NCBI GenBank assembly: GCA_017475555.1
Contig: JAFVFL010000046.1
Coordinates: forward strand, 62,001-126,000
Source: Ruminococcus sp.
Lineage (GTDB): Bacteria > Bacillota > Clostridia > Oscillospirales > Ruminococcaceae
Reading direction: 5' to 3'
DNA: 64,000 nucleotides
Shown: positions 35,425 through 45,377 of the stretch, piece after piece
Numbering within the stretch: position 1 is the stretch's first letter
Layout of the letters: the number at the start of each line of letters is the position of its first letter
Made by a program: the position numbers and the translations under genes
Notes under the pieces: generated by a model
The model's input: only the letters and a program-made list of their open reading frames with translations
Database searches by the model: none
What the model was told of the DNA's origin: nothing

Positions 35425-36100
35425 CCTTACAGAAAGAGCTGATACAGCTCAGGAAAAGCCGTCGCCTGAGGAAAATCTTGGTCTTGTACATATGTGTGCG
35501 AACCGGTTCAGAAGCAGAGGTATAGATTATGATGAGCTTTATTCAGCCGGGTGTCTCGGACTGATGAAGGCTGTAAAGGCATATGACTGCACAAGAGGCG
35601 TTAAATTCTCAACGTATGCAGTTCCGGTGATCCTCGGAGAGATAAAGCGGCTTTTCCGTGACGGAGGGTCAGTCCGGGTCAGCCGCAGCCTCAAAGAGCT
35701 TTCACTGCGTATACAGCGTTTCAGGGAGGAGCTGATCCAGGCATCGGGCAGAGAGCCGACAATATCCGAGCTTGCGGCATATTCCGGTGAGAGTGAGGAG
35801 CTTGTTGCAGAGGCATTGTGTGCGGTACAGCCTGCGATATCCCTTACAGCAGCACATGAGGACGGCGACGAGCAGATAGATATCCCGGTAGAATCACCTG
35901 ACGAGGCACTGACAGATATACTCGCACTGCGGCAGCTGATGAACAGACTACCGACGGAGGACAGGGCACTTCTTGAGCTGAGATATTTCCGTGAGCTTAC
36001 TCAGTCAAAAACGGCACAGATACTCGGAATGACACAGGTGCAGGTATCAAGGCGTGAAAAAAAGCTCCTTGCACTTCTTCGCACGGAGCTTCTTGAATAG
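35414..36100 (+). CDS. sigF: RNA polymerase sigma factor SigF
   Basis: A 228-residue sigma-70-family factor with region 2 (LYSAGCLGLMKAVKAYDCTRGVKFSTYAVPVILGEIKR), region 3 and a region 4 helix-turn-helix (LTQSKTAQILGMTQVQVSRREKKLL). The gene order spoIIAA-spoIIAB-sigF is diagnostic for the forespore factor. Its stop codon touches the stop of hemW on the other strand with no base between. Confidence 0.95.
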   Translation: METDLTERADTAQEKPSPEENLGLVHMCANRFRSRGIDYDELYSAGCLGLMKAVKAYDCTRGVKFSTYAVPVILGEIKRLFRDGGSVRVSRSLKELSLRIQRFREELIQASGREPTISELAAYSGESEELVAEALCAVQPAISLTAAHEDGDEQIDIPVESPDEALTDILALRQLMNRLPTEDRALLELRYFRELTQSKTAQILGMTQVQVSRREKKLLALLRTELLE

Positions 36101-37210
36101 TCACAGAAGATATGAGATAACTGAGTTGGAAACGAGAAATCCCTCCGGAGTAAGAGAGATATTGTCTGAATTTCTGACACAATACCCGGCATTTTCAAGT
36201 GCCGGGAGCTTTTTTTCTATACGTTCACGATCTTCATCATCAAGCATACTGAGCTGCAAGCCGCTTCTGAGCCGCAGTGAAAGCATTATCCTTTCCTCAG
36301 CTGTACCCGGTGTATCCTCCGTAATGTATTCCCTCTGAGCATTGCTTTTCGTAAAATCCTCTATATCGTCCGGTACGGCAAAGCGTCTGCCATAGCAGCA
36401 CGAATGGGCAGATGGCCCGATGCCTATATAATCCTCCAGCATCCAGTACCGGCAGTTATGACGGCTCTCATAGCCCGGCAGTGAGAAATTCGACACCTCA
36501 TACTGCTGAAAGCCACTCTCTCCGAGCCTTCTGACCATATGCAGATACATTTCAGCCGTAAGCTCATCTGACGGAAGCAGCCTCTGCACTCCCCTGCTGA
36601 AAAATGCAGTACCGTCCTCGATCTTCAGGATATAGGCAGATATATGCTGCAATGGAAGCTCCGTAAGCCCGGAGATAGTTTTGTCAAGCTGATCTGTAGT
36701 CTGTCCGGGCAGTGCAAGCATGATATCACACGAAATATTACTGAATCCGCAGTCAGCCGCTTCGTATACAGCTTTTACTGCTCTTTCGGCACTGTGAGTC
36801 CTACCAAGAAGCTTCAGCTCCTCATCGTCAAGCGACTGCACACCTATGGAAAGGCGGTTTATTCCTGCTGAGAGATATCCATTTATCCTGTCACGGCTCA
36901 GTGTACCCGGATTCGCTTCAAGTGTTACCTCTGCATTCTCTGAAAGTACAAAGCTCCTGTGCAGCTCCGACATTATATCCTCTATCTGCCCGGCCCGGAG
37001 AAGTGACGGAGTTCCTCCGCCGAAATAAACAGAATCGACAGGGCGTCCTTTATCACTGTAGTGCTTCAGATTCCGGATAACTGCGTCCACGAATCCTGCT
37101 GCCGCAGAGGAGGTATAAGGAAACGAGCAGAAGCTGCAATATCCGCATTTCACCGCACAAAACGGAACATGGATATATATGCCGAGACCGCCGTGCATGG
37201 GCGTATTCAT
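36101..37210 (-). CDS. hemW: Radical SAM heme chaperone HemW
   Basis: A 369-residue radical SAM protein: CAVKCGYCSF holds the CxxxCxxC cluster motif, followed by YFGGGTPSLL and the HemN C-terminal domain. HemW, formerly called oxygen-independent coproporphyrinogen oxidase, inserts heme into target proteins. Start overlaps the preceding small gene (ATGA). Linkage with lepA is common in Firmicutes and is seen here. Confidence 0.93.
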   Translation of the reverse strand: MNTPMHGGLGIYIHVPFCAVKCGYCSFCSFPYTSSAAAGFVDAVIRNLKHYSDKGRPVDSVYFGGGTPSLLRAGQIEDIMSELHRSFVLSENAEVTLEANPGTLSRDRINGYLSAGINRLSIGVQSLDDEELKLLGRTHSAERAVKAVYEAADCGFSNISCDIMLALPGQTTDQLDKTISGLTELPLQHISAYILKIEDGTAFFSRGVQRLLPSDELTAEMYLHMVRRLGESGFQQYEVSNFSLPGYESRHNCRYWMLEDYIGIGPSAHSCCYGRRFAVPDDIEDFTKSNAQREYITEDTPGTAEERIMLSLRLRSGLQLSMLDDEDRERIEKKLPALENAGYCVRNSDNISLTPEGFLVSNSVISYLL

Positions 37211-37581
37211 TTCAGCTCAACACGTATCGCAGGCTCAAGCCTGAAAAAGAAAGCATTTGCGATACGTGGGACTAATATTTTTGCAAGCAGGAGAACCACG
37301 ACCGCAAGCATTTCTCTGCACGCTACCCAGTAAAGAAATCCATTCCCTGCTCCGTTGTTATAATTTTCATACCATACCGGTGCTTTCATATATATCACGA
37401 TGATCAGTGCAAACATTACAAGGCTGAACAACGCATTGAATATAGTCGCACCCTTCCCGTTGACGCAAAGTCTGCCGCATTCACTGCAGGGCTTGCCCCT
37501 GGAATTGAGCTGACCGGCGTTCGCCTTTTTTATCGGGTCAAACGACTTTTTTCCGCAGTGCGGACAATTGTATATTCCCAT
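37207..37581 (-). CDS. Zinc-ribbon membrane protein
   Basis: A 124-residue protein with an N-terminal zinc ribbon (CPHC at 6-9, CSEC at 33-36) and two hydrophobic segments (about 47-64 and 90-106). No named family. It lies in the lepA operon and overlaps hemW by 4 bases. Ribosome site GAAAGGTAAG. Confidence 0.7.
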   Translation of the reverse strand: MGIYNCPHCGKKSFDPIKKANAGQLNSRGKPCSECGRLCVNGKGATIFNALFSLVMFALIIVIYMKAPVWYENYNNGAGNGFLYWVACREMLAVVVLLLAKILVPRIANAFFFRLEPAIRVELK

Positions 37582-37598
37582 TTTATCTTACCTTTCAC

Positions 37599-38045
37599 TT
37601 AATTCTCCGGCTCAGCGTCTATGATCTCCGCTGCCGGTGCTGAAAGCTTTGCAGGTGCAGCCTCCTTAGCAGGACTAAGAAGCGGCAGCTCCCCTGCTTC
37701 TCCTGCAAGCAGGAGCGGCTTCTTTATTTTTGCCGGCTTTTTGCTTCTCAGAAGATGTATCAGCTGAAACCAGTGCAGTATCATAACTGCAAGCAAAAAT
37801 ACGGCAGCCGATATCCAGACAAGTCTCCAGTCTGTGGTTTTAATGAAACGCCCCGCAATGATAACAGCAAGCAATATAAAGATATACGGAAGAATGCCTG
37901 TCTCCCGGACATTTATCCTTATCCTGCGGAAAAACCGCCCGGCAGGCTTATCTCTGTCCAGAAGCGGCTCTGTGATAACGCAAACCACGGCCGTCAGCAG
38001 GAACAGAACCGCCGCTGACAAAACAATATAAGAGAATATCATCAA
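37599..38045 (-). CDS. Three-helix membrane protein with Ala/Pro-rich tail
   Basis: A 148-residue protein with membrane segments at about 3-24, 50-65 and 72-90, then a Lys/Ala/Pro/Glu-rich cytoplasmic tail (SPAKEAAPAKLSAPAAEI). No family recognised. It starts 9 bases after the lepA stop with GAGGTGAGTTG upstream, so it is in the lepA operon. Confidence 0.65.
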   Translation of the reverse strand: MMIFSYIVLSAAVLFLLTAVVCVITEPLLDRDKPAGRFFRRIRINVRETGILPYIFILLAVIIAGRFIKTTDWRLVWISAAVFLLAVMILHWFQLIHLLRSKKPAKIKKPLLLAGEAGELPLLSPAKEAAPAKLSAPAAEIIDAEPEN

Positions 38046-38054
38046 CTCACCTCA

Positions 38055-39857
38055 TCACGAATCAAGCTTCAGAACACTCATGAATGCCTCCTGCGGCACC
38101 TCTACAGTTCCGAGCTGACGCATACGCTTCTTGCCCTCCTTCTGCTTTTCGAGGAGCTTTTTCTTACGTGTAATATCGCCGCCGTAGCACTTCGCAAGAA
38201 CGTCCTTACGCATTGCCTTTACAGTCTCTCTTGCAATTATTTTTCCGCCGATCGCAGCCTGTATCGGTACCTCAAAGAGCTGTCTCGGAATATTTTCTTT
38301 CAGCTTTTCAGCAATTTTTCTTGCACGTCCGTATGCCTTGTCAGCGTGGATAATGAACGACAGTGCATCGACTATTTCCCCGTTAAGGAGTATATCAAGC
38401 TTAACAAGCTTCGACGGAGAGTAGCCTTTAAGCTCATAATCGAACGAAGCATAGCCCTTTGTGCGTGATTTGAGCACATCAAAAAAGTCATACACTATCT
38501 CATTAAGCGGCAGCTCATAGTGCAGCTCGACCCTCGTGTCATCAAGATACTGCATATCCTTGAATGTACCCCGCCTGTCCTGGCACAGCTCCATGATATT
38601 GCCGACAAATTCAGACGGGCTCAGTATGCTTGCCTTAACGACAGGCTCCTCCGCAGTCTGGATCAGTGCAGGGTCAGGGTAATTCGTCGGATTGTCTATA
38701 TACTGCACCTCTCCGTTCGTCATTGTTACCTTGTAAATAACTGACGGAGCAGTAGTTATAAGGTCAAGATTATATTCCCTTTCAAGCCGCTCCTGGATTA
38801 TCTCCATGTGCAGCAGTCCGAGGAATCCGCAGCGGAAGCCGAATCCAAGAGCTACAGACGTTTCAGGCTCAAAGGACAGCGAAGCGTCATTGAGCTGGAG
38901 CTTTTCAAGTGCGTCTCGCAGATCGCCGTACTTAGCTCCGTCCGCCGGGTAGATACCGGAGAACACCATAGGATTGACCTTTCTGTAGCCCGGCAGCGGC
39001 TCGTCACACGGGTCGCTGTCATTAGTGACGGTATCTCCTACCTGCGTATCACCGATCGACTTGATAGATGCCGCTATATAGCCCACCTCGCCGGCTTCAA
39101 GCGAATTATTGTTGACAAGGCTGTTTGCGTCCATGAAGCCTGCCTCAACGACAGTGAACACCGCACCTGTAGCCATGAGCCGGATATTGTCACCGGTGCG
39201 GACACGCCCCTCCTTGATCCGGACATATATTATAACGCCCTTGTACGGGTCGTAGTAGCTGTCAAAGATAAGAGCCTTGAGCGGCTTTTCGGTATCTCCT
39301 GAGGGAGCGGGGATATCTGTCACGATACGTTCAAGGACTTCCTCTACATTAGTACCGAGCTTAGCTGATATTCTCGGTGCATCCATTGCAGGTATGCCGA
39401 TGACATTCTCCACCTCGGCACATACCCTCTCCGGGTCAGCTGACGGCAGGTCTATCTTGTTCACTACCGGCACTACCTCAAGGTCATGCTCTATCGCAAG
39501 ATAAGTATTTGCAAGAGTCTGTGCCTCTATTCCCTGAGAAGCATCAACAACAAGTATCGCTCCCTCACAGGCAGCAAGTGAGCGTGATACCTCATAATTG
39601 AAGTCAACGTGTCCGGGAGTGTCGATGAGGTTGAAAATGTAGTCCTCGCCGTCCCTTGCAGTATATTTCAAACGCACAGCACGTGCCTTGATGGTTATGC
39701 CCCTTTCTCTCTCGATATCCATATTGTCAAGGAGCTGATCCTCCATGTCACGCACAGCAACAGTTTCCGTCAGCTCAAGGATCCTGTCAGCAAGCGTTGA
39801 TTTTCCGTGATCTATATGTGCGATTATGCAGAAATTTCTTATTTTATCATTAGCCAT
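38055..39857 (-). CDS. lepA: Translation elongation factor 4 (LepA)
   Basis: A 600-residue translational GTPase: G1 [11 protein letters not shown]3 DTPGHVDF, G4 NKIDLPSA, and the EF4-specific C-terminal domain ([18 protein letters not shown]). It acts on the ribosome, back-translocating stalled complexes or aiding assembly. First gene of the four-gene lepA-hemW operon; ribosome site GGAGAGAACGGCT. Confidence 0.97.
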   Translation of the reverse strand: MANDKIRNFCIIAHIDHGKSTLADRILELTETVAVRDMEDQLLDNMDIERERGITIKARAVRLKYTARDGEDYIFNLIDTPGHVDFNYEVSRSLAACEGAILVVDASQGIEAQTLANTYLAIEHDLEVVPVVNKIDLPSADPERVCAEVENVIGIPAMDAPRISAKLGTNVEEVLERIVTDIPAPSGDTEKPLKALIFDSYYDPYKGVIIYVRIKEGRVRTGDNIRLMATGAVFTVVEAGFMDANSLVNNNSLEAGEVGYIAASIKSIGDTQVGDTVTNDSDPCDEPLPGYRKVNPMVFSGIYPADGAKYGDLRDALEKLQLNDASLSFEPETSVALGFGFRCGFLGLLHMEIIQERLEREYNLDLITTAPSVIYKVTMTNGEVQYIDNPTNYPDPALIQTAEEPVVKASILSPSEFVGNIMELCQDRRGTFKDMQYLDDTRVELHYELPLNEIVYDFFDVLKSRTKGYASFDYELKGYSPSKLVKLDILLNGEIVDALSFIIHADKAYGRARKIAEKLKENIPRQLFEVPIQAAIGGKIIARETVKAMRKDVLAKCYGGDITRKKKLLEKQKEGKKRMRQLGTVEVPQEAFMSVLKLDS

Positions 39858-39981
39858 AGCCGTTCTCTCCGTAGATCTATAATATACTATTATATTTTAG
39901 CACATTTTATCAGATTTGTAAAGAGCAGAAGAAGCAAAAAATAAAAACAGAAATTAATTACCGAAAAACGATAATTTACTA

Positions 39982-40010
39982 TTGACAAATAATAAATTCT
40001 GTGATATAAT
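39982..40010 (+). promoter_or_regulatory. Promoter of the DUF2975-XRE-DUF4173 operon
   Basis: TTGACA at 39982-39987, 17-bp spacer ending CTGTGA, TATAAT at 40005-40010. Confidence 0.85.
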
Positions 40011-40049
40011 ACATATATCCGGAAAAATATGTAAAGGAGCTTCTTTATT

Positions 40050-40507
40050 ATGTGGACAAAAACAAGATCATTATTCCTTTCAAGGATACTGACCGCTGCT
40101 GTGACTGTGCTTGCGGTCGGTGCGGCTTTCTTTGTACCATACATCTCGTCGTGGTACAACGATATCTCTGTCGGGAACGCCTGCTCAGCGGGAGCGTTAC
40201 TGTGCCTATGTGCATAGTTATTTACGTATGCCTTGCCTTCGCACTTTCAGCCCTTGCAGCACTGCATATACTGCTGTCGAATATCAATTCGGGCAAGGTG
40301 TTCATTCCGCAGAATACACGCTGTCTCAGGCTGATATCATGGGCTTGTATGCTTGCAGGTGCAGCACTGGTCGTTCTGGGGCTGTGGAGGTTCGTTTTCC
40401 TGTTCGCCGCACTGCTTGCTGTCATGGTCGGACTGGTAATGAGAGTTATGAAGAACGTATTTGAAAAAGCTGTCGAGATAAAGTCGGAAAACGACTTTAC
40501 GATATGA
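40050..40507 (+). pseudogene. DUF2975 membrane protein gene with a one-base frameshift
   Basis: The frame from ATG 40050 (ribosome site AAAGGAGC) starts MWTKTRSLFLSRILTAA, typical of DUF2975, but ends at TAG 40215-40217. The rest of the protein (SGSVTVPMCIVIYVCLAFA onward, with NTRCLRLISWACMLAGAA) continues in the frame one base back and stops at 40507. One missing base near 40179 explains this. With it the product would be about 152 residues with four membrane segments. DUF2975 proteins are usually encoded just before a small YozG-like regulator, as here. A sequence error is possible. Confidence 0.8.
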
Positions 40508-40527
40508 CAGTGAGAGGAGGAGCTGTA

Positions 40528-40752
40528 ATGCCGATAATCGTCAATCTTGATGTAATGATGGCTAAACGCAAGATGTCCTCTCAGGAGCTTGCTGCCCGCA
40601 TCGACATAACTACTGCAAATCTGTCGATACTTAAAACGGGAAAGGCCAAGGCTGTACGTTTTTCCACCCTCGAAAAGATATGCGACGTCCTGGACTGTCA
40701 GCCGGGAGATATCCTTGAATTCAGAAAAGAGGAGCAGGACGCTCCGGATTAA
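40528..40752 (+). CDS. Small XRE/YozG-like transcription regulator
   Basis: A 74-residue helix-turn-helix protein (SSQELAARIDITTANLSILKTGKAKAVRFSTLEKIC). It has the typical 'two-helix then LDCQPGDILEF' end of YozG-like regulators that accompany DUF2975 genes. Start at ATG 40528 after AGAGGAGGAG; a start at 40504 overlaps the upstream stop. Confidence 0.9.
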   Translation: MPIIVNLDVMMAKRKMSSQELAARIDITTANLSILKTGKAKAVRFSTLEKICDVLDCQPGDILEFRKEEQDAPD

Positions 40753-40766
40753 AGGAGGAACCTAAC

Positions 40767-42290
40767 ATGACTGACAATACAGAAAATGGTACGGAAATAT
40801 TTTTTGAGGAAGCAGAGCTTTCCCCGGAGCTTAGTGAAAAGGAGGCTGTCCCGGAATACACAAGGGACGAATTTATCCTTTCACTGATATGCTTTATTCT
40901 CGCATTCGGCTTTGTAAAGCTTGTGGTGTTCTGTACTACCGGCTTTATCACAACTCTGCTGTATGCGGCGATAATAACTGTATGTGTCGTATATCTCAGG
41001 AAAAAGGGCTGTAAATTCGGAAAACTGAATACTGCTCTCACCGGAGTGCTTTACGTTTTCAGCCTGGTCTTTTCAATAACCGACAACGGATTTATCAAGG
41101 ATCTTGCCTCGGTATTCCTGTTCATAGCAGGAGCCTATCTCGTGTACTCCGTTTCAGCCGGAAAAAAGGATATAGAGCGATATCTGCCCTTTGCACTTGA
41201 GAGGTCAGTTTTCGGATATCCGTTTACACGCTTCGGAGCTCAGTTTTCGATAACAAGAAGTGCTATGGGCGATTCAAGAGTCGGAAGCACTGCAAAGCCA
41301 GTCATCCTCGGACTTCTGATCGCTGTTCCGCTTACAGCGATCGTCGGGGCACTTCTCATGTCGGCAGATGCAGGTCTTGACAGGCTTTTCAGCGGTATCC
41401 TTGAAAAGCTCTCTGAGGCTGATGTCCCTATGCTGATATTGCAGCTTGCGATCGCTGTTCCGTGCTCAATGTACCTTTTCGGAATGCTCTATGCCAACTG
41501 CTTCCGGGATAAGGCTGATGAGCTTGACGAGAATGATTGCAGAAGCAGGCTTGAAGCAATGAGATTCGTAAGGAATCTCGTTATCTACTCGGCTGTAACC
41601 CCGATACTTCTGCTTTATGTGATGTTTTTCGTCTCTCAGCTTACCTATTTCCTTTCAGCCTTCACAGGTACGCTCCCTGACGGCTACAGCTATTCAGATT
41701 ATGCAAGAAGAGGCTTTTTTGAGCTGCTTGCAGTCACTGTCATCAACCTTGCTGTGATGATCACAATGAATCTGCACGCAAAGGACGGCGGAGAGCACAA
41801 GCCCGGTGCCCTGAAATTCTACACCTCAGCACTGTGTATCTCCACGCTTATCCTCATTGCAGCTGCTGTCAGCAAAATGATACTGTATATCTCTGAATAT
41901 GGTCTGACACGGCTCAGATTCTATACAACATGGTTCATGCTTCTCTGTGCAGTTATATTCGTGCTTGTCATTATCAGACAATTCAGACACGGATTCAGAT
42001 TTTCCTTCTGGGTGTCACTGTCGTTTACAATACTGCTTGGTGTGCTCTGCTTCTGCCGTCCGGACTCGCTTATCGCAACATATAATGTTGAGATGTACCG
42101 CTCCGGTCATATAAGTGAGCTTGACACAAATGCTCTGCTTTCGCTTTCTGATGACGGTATACTCACAGCATTAAGGCTCGGTGCTGTCACTGATGAGGAG
42201 GCTGAGAGCAGGATATCATACAGACATGAGGACGACCCTTATTCTGTTCTTAACATTTCTTCTTTTATACTTGAATCAGAGCTTGAATGA
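40767..42290 (+). CDS. DUF4173 (DUF4153-like) membrane protein
   Basis: A 507-residue protein with an acidic N-terminus (about 40 residues) and about twelve hydrophobic segments, matching DUF4173: DYARRGFFELLAVTVINL and GLTRLRFYTTWFM are family blocks. Function unknown. Third gene of the DUF2975-XRE operon, a combination seen in many Firmicutes. Ribosome site AGGAGGAACC. Confidence 0.85.
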   Translation: MTDNTENGTEIFFEEAELSPELSEKEAVPEYTRDEFILSLICFILAFGFVKLVVFCTTGFITTLLYAAIITVCVVYLRKKGCKFGKLNTALTGVLYVFSLVFSITDNGFIKDLASVFLFIAGAYLVYSVSAGKKDIERYLPFALERSVFGYPFTRFGAQFSITRSAMGDSRVGSTAKPVILGLLIAVPLTAIVGALLMSADAGLDRLFSGILEKLSEADVPMLILQLAIAVPCSMYLFGMLYANCFRDKADELDENDCRSRLEAMRFVRNLVIYSAVTPILLLYVMFFVSQLTYFLSAFTGTLPDGYSYSDYARRGFFELLAVTVINLAVMITMNLHAKDGGEHKPGALKFYTSALCISTLILIAAAVSKMILYISEYGLTRLRFYTTWFMLLCAVIFVLVIIRQFRHGFRFSFWVSLSFTILLGVLCFCRPDSLIATYNVEMYRSGHISELDTNALLSLSDDGILTALRLGAVTDEEAESRISYRHEDDPYSVLNISSFILESELE

Positions 42291-42458
42291 AGTGACTTCC
42301 GCTGAAAAAGTATACAAATTTACACGCTGTCATTTGTGCAGCTCTATGAATCTGACAGAAACTATTGACTTTACTCCGGTTGTCGGGTGTATAATATATC
42401 TGACGTATCCTGTTTATCATAATGCTTATCAAATATAAAATAACCGGAGGTATCAGCT

Positions 42459-42977
42459 ATGGAAGCTATCGAAAACATGGTCACAAGAAGAAGTATCCGC
42501 AAGTACAAGTCAGATCCAGTCCCGAAGGATGTGATCGCAAAGATAATCTCCGCCGGGACATATGCCGCCACGGGAATGAACCGTCAGTCTCCTATTATCA
42601 TCGCTGTTACGAACAGAGAGCTGAGAGATCGCATTTCTGCACTGAATGCAGAGATAATGGGAGTAACGTTTGACCCGTTCTACGGAGCACCGGCTGTTCT
42701 CATCGTGCTTGCTGACAAGAGCATTCCAACGTATATCTACGACGGTAGCCTTGTTATGGGAAACCTCATGAATGCTGCGTATGCCTGCGGCGTTTCAAGC
42801 TGCTGGATACATCGTGCAAAGGAGGAATTCGAGTCTGAAGAGGGAAAGGAGATACTCAGAAGTCTCGGTATTGAGGGCGATTACGAGGGGATCGGACACT
42901 GTATCCTCGGTTATGCCGACTGCACGCAGCCGGAGGTGCCGCCGAGAAAGGACGGATATGTATACTGGGCAGAATGA
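42459..42977 (+). CDS. Nitroreductase-family protein
   Basis: A 172-residue FMN-dependent reductase: MEAIENMVTRRSIRKYKSD with the SIRKY phosphate-binding block, and a GIGHCILGYAD-type end region. It reduces nitro compounds or quinones with NAD(P)H. The gene has ribosome site GGAGGTATC and a probable promoter (TTGACT 42365, TATAAT 42390, 19-bp spacer). The CE4 gene follows 37 bases later, so they may be co-transcribed. Confidence 0.88.
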   Translation: MEAIENMVTRRSIRKYKSDPVPKDVIAKIISAGTYAATGMNRQSPIIIAVTNRELRDRISALNAEIMGVTFDPFYGAPAVLIVLADKSIPTYIYDGSLVMGNLMNAAYACGVSSCWIHRAKEEFESEEGKEILRSLGIEGDYEGIGHCILGYADCTQPEVPPRKDGYVYWAE

Positions 42978-43014
42978 GCTGTCAGAATGCGGTATACGTA
43001 AAAAGAGGCAGAAT

Positions 43015-44313
43015 ATGAAGAATTTATTTAAAAGGGCTGTCGCTTCGGCAGCGTCGCTTGTGCTGATCTCGGCATTTTCAGCAGCCGTACAGCCCTGCAT
43101 GACCGGGTCTGGTGCTGAAACGAAGCTGATAGCCCTGACCTTTGATGACGGTCCGAATACTACCACGACCAACGAGGTGCTTGACATTCTTGAGCAATAT
43201 GACGCAAAAGCATCGTTTTTCCTTATCGGAACCAACATCAACGAGGAGAGTGCGAAATCCGTGAAACGTGCCTATGACATGGGCTGCGAGATCGACAATC
43301 ACTCTAAAACTCACTCAAACATGGGCTCGATGAGTCCGGAGGATATAAAGGCTGAAATTGCCTACGTTGACGAAAAAGTTACGGAAATTACGGGAGAACC
43401 GACAAGGTTTTTCCGACCGCCGTTTATTGATGTAAGTCAGACAATGTACGACAATATCGAGCTGCCGTTTATCTGCGGTATCGACTGTCAGGACTACATG
43501 GAGAATGTCACTGCACAGGAGCGTGCAGACTATATACTGAATGGTGCGAGGGACGGAGTTATCGTCCTGCTCCACGATGCGGCAGGCAACAGCCAGACAG
43601 TCGAAGCTCTGAAAATAGCTATGCCGGAGCTTGCAGACCAGGGCTATGAGTTTGTCACTCTGACTGAGCTTTTTGAGCGGCAGGGTGAGACTCCGAAACG
43701 GAACATGATATATACCACAGTTGCGAAATATCCGTGCAGCGGATATACGCAGTACAAAAATATTTTCACCGGCGAGGCAGCCGGCACAAGCAGCTGGGCA
43801 GGCTGGAGCGATACGGCGGTGCTTGACGGAGCGGAGCTCAAAGAGCTTGGCAGCAGCTATTCGATAGAGGTGAAGTATTCCTGTTCCGATCCTCCGGTCA
43901 TTGCGTTGCAGAAGTGGTCGGGAACTGCGGTATGGCAGCAGGTGCAGCCGTTCTATTCAAACGGTGATACAGCGTGCTTTCTTGCAAGTGACATACAGTC
44001 TGTGCTGGACGATATAGGCGTTGATTATACCGATCTTGACCGAATAACGGTGACAGCTTCTACAACAGGCACAATGACGATGACAAGCGTGGATATACTT
44101 GTCAGCAGCGGTGAGGAAGCCGGGGGCATTGCAGGTGATGTGAATGCTGACGGAAGATTCAACATTGCCGACCTTGTTTCAATGGATAAGTTCCTTCTTG
44201 GCTACGGTGTGCTCAAAGCCCCGGAAGCCGGTGATCTGTGTGCAGACGCAAGAGTGGATTCGTTCGACCTTGCTCTTATAAGGAAACTGATCAGCCAGGG
44301 AACTGCTGCTTAA
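43015..44313 (+). CDS. Cellulosomal CE4 polysaccharide deacetylase with dockerin
   Basis: A 432-residue secreted enzyme. Signal peptide (about 1-34); CE4 (NodB) domain (about 37-225) with TFDDGP (D44, D45), metal His pair in NHSKTH (H96, H100), RPPF (134-137) and LLHDA (H187, D188); a beta-rich module (about 245-370); dockerin (about 375-432). It removes acetyl groups from xylan, chitin or peptidoglycan; dockerin favours plant xylan. I start it at 43015 (AAAGAGGCAG upstream); the longer open frame overlaps nitroreductase. Confidence 0.92.
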   Translation: MKNLFKRAVASAASLVLISAFSAAVQPCMTGSGAETKLIALTFDDGPNTTTTNEVLDILEQYDAKASFFLIGTNINEESAKSVKRAYDMGCEIDNHSKTHSNMGSMSPEDIKAEIAYVDEKVTEITGEPTRFFRPPFIDVSQTMYDNIELPFICGIDCQDYMENVTAQERADYILNGARDGVIVLLHDAAGNSQTVEALKIAMPELADQGYEFVTLTELFERQGETPKRNMIYTTVAKYPCSGYTQYKNIFTGEAAGTSSWAGWSDTAVLDGAELKELGSSYSIEVKYSCSDPPVIALQKWSGTAVWQQVQPFYSNGDTACFLASDIQSVLDDIGVDYTDLDRITVTASTTGTMTMTSVDILVSSGEEAGGIAGDVNADGRFNIADLVSMDKFLLGYGVLKAPEAGDLCADARVDSFDLALIRKLISQGTAA

Positions 44314-44338
44314 AAACGTGAATAGGATAGAAACGATA

Positions 44339-44366
44339 AAGCCCCGGACACTGTGATCCGGGGCTT
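44339..44366. terminator. Bidirectional terminator
   Basis: Ten-base stem AAGCCCCGGA/TCCGGGGCTT (44339-44348, 44357-44366) between the converging CE4 and aldo/keto reductase genes. Confidence 0.85.
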
Positions 44367-44373
44367 ATTCACA

Positions 44374-45303
44374 TTACGGCAAAAACTTGCCTGAAGCAAG
44401 ATAGAGCTCGTACCAGTCGTGATGAGAGATAGTGACCCTGACTGAATCGCACGCATCCCTGATATGTGCCGGATCCATCGTTCCGATTATTGCCTGCATT
44501 TTTGCAGGGTGGCGAAGTATCCATGCTATTGCGACTGCTGCCTCAGATACGCCCTCACGCTCAGCTATCACGGAAAGTGCCTTATTCAGCTCAGGATAAT
44601 CGGGATTTCCGATGAATGTACCCTTGAACATACCTATCTGAAGCGGCGACCATGCCTGTATCGTGATATCATTCAGGCGGCAGTAATCAAGAGCACTGCC
44701 GTCACGACTTACAGAAAGCTCAGTGGTTTTGTTGTTCATATAAAACGACTGGTCTATAAGCTGCGACTGCTCAAGAGAAAGCTGAAGCTGGTTGATGATA
44801 AGCGGCTGCTTTACATACTTTTTCAGCAGCTCTATCTGCATTGGCATAAGGTTGCTTACGCCAAAATACCGTACTTTTCCGGAGGATACCAGCATATCGA
44901 ATGCCTGTGCGACCTCCTCCGGGTCAAAAAGCAGATCCGGACGGTGCAGCAGCAGTACGTCAAGATATTCAACATTCAGCCTCCTGAGGCTTCCGTCCAC
45001 ACTTGAAAGGATATTCTCCTTTGTCCAGTCAAACTCTCTCCGCTCAGGGCAGATACCGCATTTGCTCTGGAGAATGATATCCTCCCGGTTTATTCCCGTC
45101 AGCGGGAAAGCCTCTCCGAATCTCGTCTCCGCCTCACCATTTTTACCGTAACAGGTCGCATGGTCGAAAAAATTGATACCGCTGTCGTATGCCGTGCGTA
45201 TCACCTCTGCCGCCTCCTTCTGAGACAGTGCAGGCATTCTCATGCAGCCCTGAATGACCGCAGATACGTCCTGCGGGCCATTTACTATGCTGATAGTTTT
45301 CAT
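44374..45303 (-). CDS. Aldo/keto reductase (YdhF-like)
   Basis: A 309-residue (beta/alpha)8 NADPH-dependent reductase: FFDHATCYGKNGEAE holds the catalytic Asp and Tyr, and LDVLLLHRPD and YFGVSNLMP are family blocks. Substrate unknown. Ribosome site AAAGGAAAGGGAATG. Single-gene unit. Confidence 0.92.
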   Translation of the reverse strand: MKTISIVNGPQDVSAVIQGCMRMPALSQKEAAEVIRTAYDSGINFFDHATCYGKNGEAETRFGEAFPLTGINREDIILQSKCGICPERREFDWTKENILSSVDGSLRRLNVEYLDVLLLHRPDLLFDPEEVAQAFDMLVSSGKVRYFGVSNLMPMQIELLKKYVKQPLIINQLQLSLEQSQLIDQSFYMNNKTTELSVSRDGSALDYCRLNDITIQAWSPLQIGMFKGTFIGNPDYPELNKALSVIAEREGVSEAAVAIAWILRHPAKMQAIIGTMDPAHIRDACDSVRVTISHHDWYELYLASGKFLP

Positions 45304-45377
45304 AGATACATTCCCTTTCCTTTTCGTTTTCCCGAAAAACCTGTGATTTCCGGCTTTTTTCAGTCCATATGAATTTC

